This document shows, in pieces, positions 61,344 to 64,000 of a stretch of 64,000 nt of DNA. This DNA comes from Fusobacterium necrophorum subsp. necrophorum (GTDB taxonomy: Bacteria; Fusobacteriota; Fusobacteriia; Fusobacteriales; Fusobacteriaceae), in the NCBI RefSeq assembly GCF_004006635.1, contig NZ_CP034842.1, forward strand, positions 2,232,001 to 2,296,000, in the 5' to 3' direction. Positions within the stretch are counted from its first letter, which is position 1. Each line of letters begins with the position of its first letter. The position numbers and the translations under genes were made by a program. The notes beneath the pieces were generated by a model, which ran no database searches, had not been told where the DNA came from, and was given only the letters and a program-made list of their open reading frames with translations.

Positions 61344-61568
61344 ATGTCTACAATTTCTTTGAGAATGAAAGATGAAGATATGGATTTATTGAAACAATAT
61401 GTGAAAGTGAATAATTTGAACTTGTCAGAATTTATCAGAAATACTATCTTGGATAAAATAGAAGATGATTTACGAATCAATGAGGAAAGAATTTTGCGTG
61501 CTTGGGAAGAGGCGAAGAAAGAAAAAGGAATCTCTCACGAGGATTTATGGAAAGAGCTGGGAGTTTAA
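61344..61568 (+). CDS. RelB-type ribbon-helix-helix antitoxin
   Basis: 74 residues from ATG 61344, 9 bases after AGAGGAG; nearer starts (TTG 61335, ATG 61338) are too close to it. The N-terminus STISLRMKDEDMDLLKQYVK is a MetJ/Arc ribbon-helix-helix, followed by helix LNLSEFIRNTILDKIEDD and an acidic C-terminal tail that should wrap the toxin. The toxin starts 1 base after the stop. Confidence 0.88.
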   Translation: MSTISLRMKDEDMDLLKQYVKVNNLNLSEFIRNTILDKIEDDLRINEERILRAWEEAKKEKGISHEDLWKELGV

Positions 61569-61569
61569 T

Positions 61570-61839
61570 ATGTTGTATTATGTTGAATATTCTCAAAGTG
61601 CAAGAAAAGCTTTGCGAAAGTTAGATAAACAAACTGCCAGAATTATCAAATACTGGATTGAAAAGAATTTGATAAATACGGATAATCCAAGAATTCATGG
61701 AAAAGAGTTGAAGGGTAATTTGAAAGGATTATGGAGATACCGAGTCGGAGATTACAGATTGATAGCAGAAATTAAAGATAGGGAATTATTGATTTTCATG
61801 GTTGAAATAGGACATAGAAGAGAAATTTATGAAGAATAG
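61570..61839 (+). CDS. RelE/ParE-superfamily toxin
   Basis: 89 residues. YYVEYSQSARKALRKLDKQT, then LKGNLKGLWRYRVGDYRLIAEI and the end VEIGHRREIYEE match the RelE/ParE fold. The Arg and His positions near the end fit an mRNA-cleaving RelE type, but gyrase-targeting ParE cannot be ruled out. The pair has its own promoter, operator and terminator, so it is a complete mobile-style unit. Confidence 0.88.
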   Translation: MLYYVEYSQSARKALRKLDKQTARIIKYWIEKNLINTDNPRIHGKELKGNLKGLWRYRVGDYRLIAEIKDRELLIFMVEIGHRREIYEE

Positions 61840-61863
61840 AGTCACCGAAAGGTGGCTTTTTTC
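61840..61863 (+). terminator. Intrinsic terminator after the toxin gene
   Basis: AGTCACC pairs with GGTGGCT (one G-U) around a GAAA tetraloop, followed by TTTTTT. Confidence 0.85.
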
Positions 61864-61954
61864 TTTGTAGCAAAAGAGGTTCTTTGTTAAATGAAGGTGA
61901 AGAGGAATAAAATATAAAATTTTCAAGAGAATTTGAAAGAGTTCGATTTTTTTA

Positions 61955-61963
61955 TGATATAAT
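61955..61963 (+). promoter_or_regulatory. Extended -10 promoter of the M18 aminopeptidase gene
   Basis: TGATATAAT. TTGAAA lies 19 bases upstream. The leader to the gene is about 130 bases with no recognised element. Confidence 0.5.
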
Positions 61964-62101
61964 AAAATAAATATAGTATTTTTAGGATAAAGTAAGAGAA
62001 AAAAGAGAAAATTGCTGGAGTTCTTCATAAAAAAGTGTTTGAAAAAACGATATATTTCAATTGGAAAGAAAATAGGAATCGGAGAGGGAGGAAAGGTGTC
62101 G

Positions 62102-63400
62102 ATGAAAAAAGAGATGAGTTTTGCCAAAGATTTGATGGAATTTTTGGATAAAAGTCCCTGTGCTTTTTTTGCAGTGGAAGAGATGAAACGGAGATTACAA
62201 GAAAAAGGATACCGGGAATTGCAGGAGCGAGAGGCTTGGAAATTGGAAAAAAATGGAAAATACTATGTGACAAAAAATAACAGTGCTATTTTAGCTTTTC
62301 AAGTGGGAAGTGGAGAAATAGAAGAAGAGGGCTTTCATATCATCGGTTCGCACTCGGACAGCCCATGCTTTCGAGTAAAACATAATCCGGAAATGTCCGT
62401 AGAAGGGAAATATTTAAAATTGAATACGGAAGTATATGGGGGACCGATTCTATCCACTTGGTTTGACAGAGCTTTGTCCTTGGCAGGTCGTGTGACGGTA
62501 AAAGGGAAAGATGCCTTTCATCCAAAGTCCATGTTTGTGAACATTGAGGAAGATTTTATGACCATTCCTAATTTATGTATTCATATGAATCGAAGGGTCA
62601 ATGATGGTATGTCTTGGAATGCTCAAAAGGATACTCTTCCATTTTTAGGAACTTTGCAGGAGGGCATGGAAACAGACGGATTGTTACAAAAGAAAATTGC
62701 GAATTTGTTAGTCGTGAAAACGGAAGATATTTTAGGAATGGATTTATTTGTCTATGACAGAGAAAAAGCAAAAATTGTGGGAATGCAACAAGAATTTGTA
62801 CAATCGGGAAGAATCGATAATTTGGGAATGGCTCATGTCGGTTTAGAAGCGTTATTATCCAGTAAAAAATCGAAGGTTTGCAAGGTAGTATTGGTTTCTG
62901 ACAATGAAGAAGTGGGAAGCATGACTAAACAGGGAGCCAACAGTCCTTTCTTAAAAAATACCTTGCGAAGAATTGTATTGAGTTTGGGAAAAGGAGAAGA
63001 GGAGTTTATGAGAGCTTTAGCGAATTCTTTTTTGATTTCTTCCGATCAAGCTCATGCCCTACATCCCAATTATACGGAAAAGCAAGATTTAACGAATAGA
63101 CCGGTCTTAAATGGAGGAGTGGCAATCAAAATTGCGGCAAACCAAGCCTATACTTCCGATGCTCACAGTATTGCTGTCTTTGTAGGGATTTGTCAAAAGG
63201 CAAAGCAAAAATATCAATTTTTCCATAATCGTTCGGATATGAAGGGAGGAAGTACCATAGGACCTATTACGACAACACAGATTGATATTCCATCTGTGGA
63301 TATCGGAAATCCTATTTTATCCATGCATTCTGTAAGGGAACTGCTGGGGATTCGAGATCATTATTCTCTATATCAAATTTTTCAAGAGTTTTATAAGTAA
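62102..63400 (+). CDS. M18-family aminopeptidase
   Basis: 432 residues. Metal ligands lie in IIGSHSDSPCFRVK, DNEEVGSMTKQGA and SSDQAHALHPNY; FVQSGRIDNLGMA carries the bridging Asp region. It removes N-terminal residues from peptides. ATG 62102 follows GGGAGG; an ORF upstream in frame would add ~30 residues without Shine-Dalgarno support. With the S9 peptidase it fits an organism living on peptides. Confidence 0.93.
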   Translation: MKKEMSFAKDLMEFLDKSPCAFFAVEEMKRRLQEKGYRELQEREAWKLEKNGKYYVTKNNSAILAFQVGSGEIEEEGFHIIGSHSDSPCFRVKHNPEMSVEGKYLKLNTEVYGGPILSTWFDRALSLAGRVTVKGKDAFHPKSMFVNIEEDFMTIPNLCIHMNRRVNDGMSWNAQKDTLPFLGTLQEGMETDGLLQKKIANLLVVKTEDILGMDLFVYDREKAKIVGMQQEFVQSGRIDNLGMAHVGLEALLSSKKSKVCKVVLVSDNEEVGSMTKQGANSPFLKNTLRRIVLSLGKGEEEFMRALANSFLISSDQAHALHPNYTEKQDLTNRPVLNGGVAIKIAANQAYTSDAHSIAVFVGICQKAKQKYQFFHNRSDMKGGSTIGPITTTQIDIPSVDIGNPILSMHSVRELLGIRDHYSLYQIFQEFYK

Positions 63401-63709
63401 AAGAATTCCTTTATCTGAAATTGTGACACAAACAATTGGACCTAAGGAACATAAAAGGATACATGATACCGTACATGATAATTGGAATTGGTCTTGGAAT
63501 TTTGTAAAAGTCCCAAGATTAAGGCGAAATTCAATGGTTTTTTCATTATAAAAAATAATTCCTTGATAATTGGAATAGAAAATTTTAAGAAAAGAGTTTA
63601 TTTTTTGATAAAAATGTGTTATTATAAAATAAAAACATAGAAATTCTACTGTTTTTATTTTTATTAATTTTTACGAACACGTGTTAGTTCTTTATGGAAG
63701 AGGTTTTTT
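63401..63709. other. Intergenic region without a gene
   Basis: Between the M18 gene and the LacI-family gene. AT-rich, with no ORF, RNA or strong promoter I can support; a weak TATAAA at 63623 and the palindrome at 63676 are the only features. Confidence 0.6.
63676..63685. promoter_or_regulatory. Candidate LacI-family operator
   Basis: AACACGTGTT, a perfect 10-base palindrome with a CG centre, lies 24 bases before the start of a LacI-family gene. Such CG-centred palindromes are typical of LacI-family operators, suggesting autoregulation. Confidence 0.5.
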
Positions 63710-64000
63710 ATGAAAATTGATAGTAAGTGGATTGCAAAATTATCTGGAGTTTCTAGAAGTACTGTTTCCAGGGTCATCAATGATTATCCTGATATTTCTC
63801 CTGCCACGAAAGAAAAAGTATGGAAAGTTATTAAAGAGAATGGATATTATCCAAATATTTCAGCCCAAAAATTAGCAGGGAAAAAAACGAATATTATTGG
63901 ATTATTAGTATATACCGGAAAATCAAGTACAGATAAAAATAAAAGAAAAAGAATTTCAGAATCGCTTTATTATTCCGAGTTAATATCTGAAATTATTGAT
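63710..64000 (+). CDS. LacI-family transcriptional regulator, 3' end outside window
   Basis: 97 codons up to the window edge. The N-terminal helix-turn-helix reads WIAKLSGVSRSTVSRVINDYPDISPATKEKV, followed by the hinge PNISAQKLAGKKTNIIGLLV and the start of the ligand-binding domain. It probably represses a sugar or metabolite operon downstream. AGAGG precedes the ATG. The WIAKLSGVSRSTVSR region is LacI's recognition helix pattern. Confidence 0.92.
   Translation, partial: MKIDSKWIAKLSGVSRSTVSRVINDYPDISPATKEKVWKVIKENGYYPNISAQKLAGKKTNIIGLLVYTGKSSTDKNKRKRISESLYYSELISEIID

Noticed and set aside
63421..63540. Minus-strand stretch reading KIPRPIPIIMYGIMYPFMF, resembling a membrane protein fragment
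   Set aside because: Only a short open stretch with stops on both sides and no start or Shine-Dalgarno; not enough to call a gene remnant.
1..64000. CRISPR arrays, tRNA or rRNA genes, insertion sequences
   Set aside because: No regularly spaced repeats, tRNA cloverleaf, rRNA segments or transposase genes were recognised; a tRNAscan or ISfinder run would be decisive.

Overview
The window is low-GC DNA from a Gram-negative anaerobe, most probably a Fusobacterium (F. necrophorum or a close relative; inferred from recognised gene families, not from a database search). Supporting signs are lipid A synthesis (lpxK), a TonB-dependent receptor and an autotransporter with C-terminal phenylalanine, combined with Firmicute-like traits: RNase Y, MscL, Obg, TPP and cobalamin riboswitches with intrinsic terminators, and AT-rich extended -10 promoters.

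Region 1 (about 1-7290) is the end of an integrative conjugative element of the Tn1549/CTn type, entirely on the minus strand. From the junction inward it carries parA, parB, a BRO antirepressor, a RepA_N replication initiator with iteron-like repeats inside the gene, a DnaC-like ATPase, pcfB, an MT-A70 methylase, a zinc-ribbon protein and a VirD4/PcfC coupling protein that runs off the left edge. The element sits inside the Walker A motif of a peptide/nickel-type ABC ATPase gene, of which 40 native codons remain.

Region 2 (7262-11351) is the rest of that ABC operon (two permeases, a lipoprotein substrate-binding protein, the truncated ATPase). A cobalamin riboswitch precedes it, with a nested terminator and a 12-base perfectly complementary antiterminator strand. 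The substrate is therefore probably cobalt, nickel or a corrinoid.

Region 3 (11367-28753) is mostly housekeeping: an ABC-F ATPase, obgE, miaA, an RsbW/RsbV-like pair, RNase Y, serine dehydratase, two tandem DUF535 (VirK/YbjX) genes, a split ThrE exporter with a Cys-rich helix-turn-helix protein, a dynamin-like GTPase with an HD phosphohydrolase, a TlpA thioredoxin, a LysE exporter, mnmA and mscL.

Region 4 (28888-36765) is the accessory core. It has a one-gene HTH-HATPase-STAS-like (DUF4325) regulator whose promoter contains a perfect 15-bp inverted repeat. A TonB receptor follows, phase-switched by a poly-G tract and OFF as sequenced, then a closely spaced autotransporter.

Region 5 (36845-41139) is a minus-strand thiamine operon (thiS-G-H-F-E-D) with a TPP riboswitch; its promoter lies inside the upstream DUF523 gene. 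Region 6 (41659-59185) has smc, lpxK, an unknown gene, RNase H and a membrane protein, then the long prfA to efp run, including a PrmC with a duplicated N-terminal domain and an EarP/EF-P pair. Region 7 (59315-64000) has htpG with a degenerate CIRCE element, a RelB/RelE-type toxin-antitoxin pair, an M18 aminopeptidase and the start of a LacI-family regulator.
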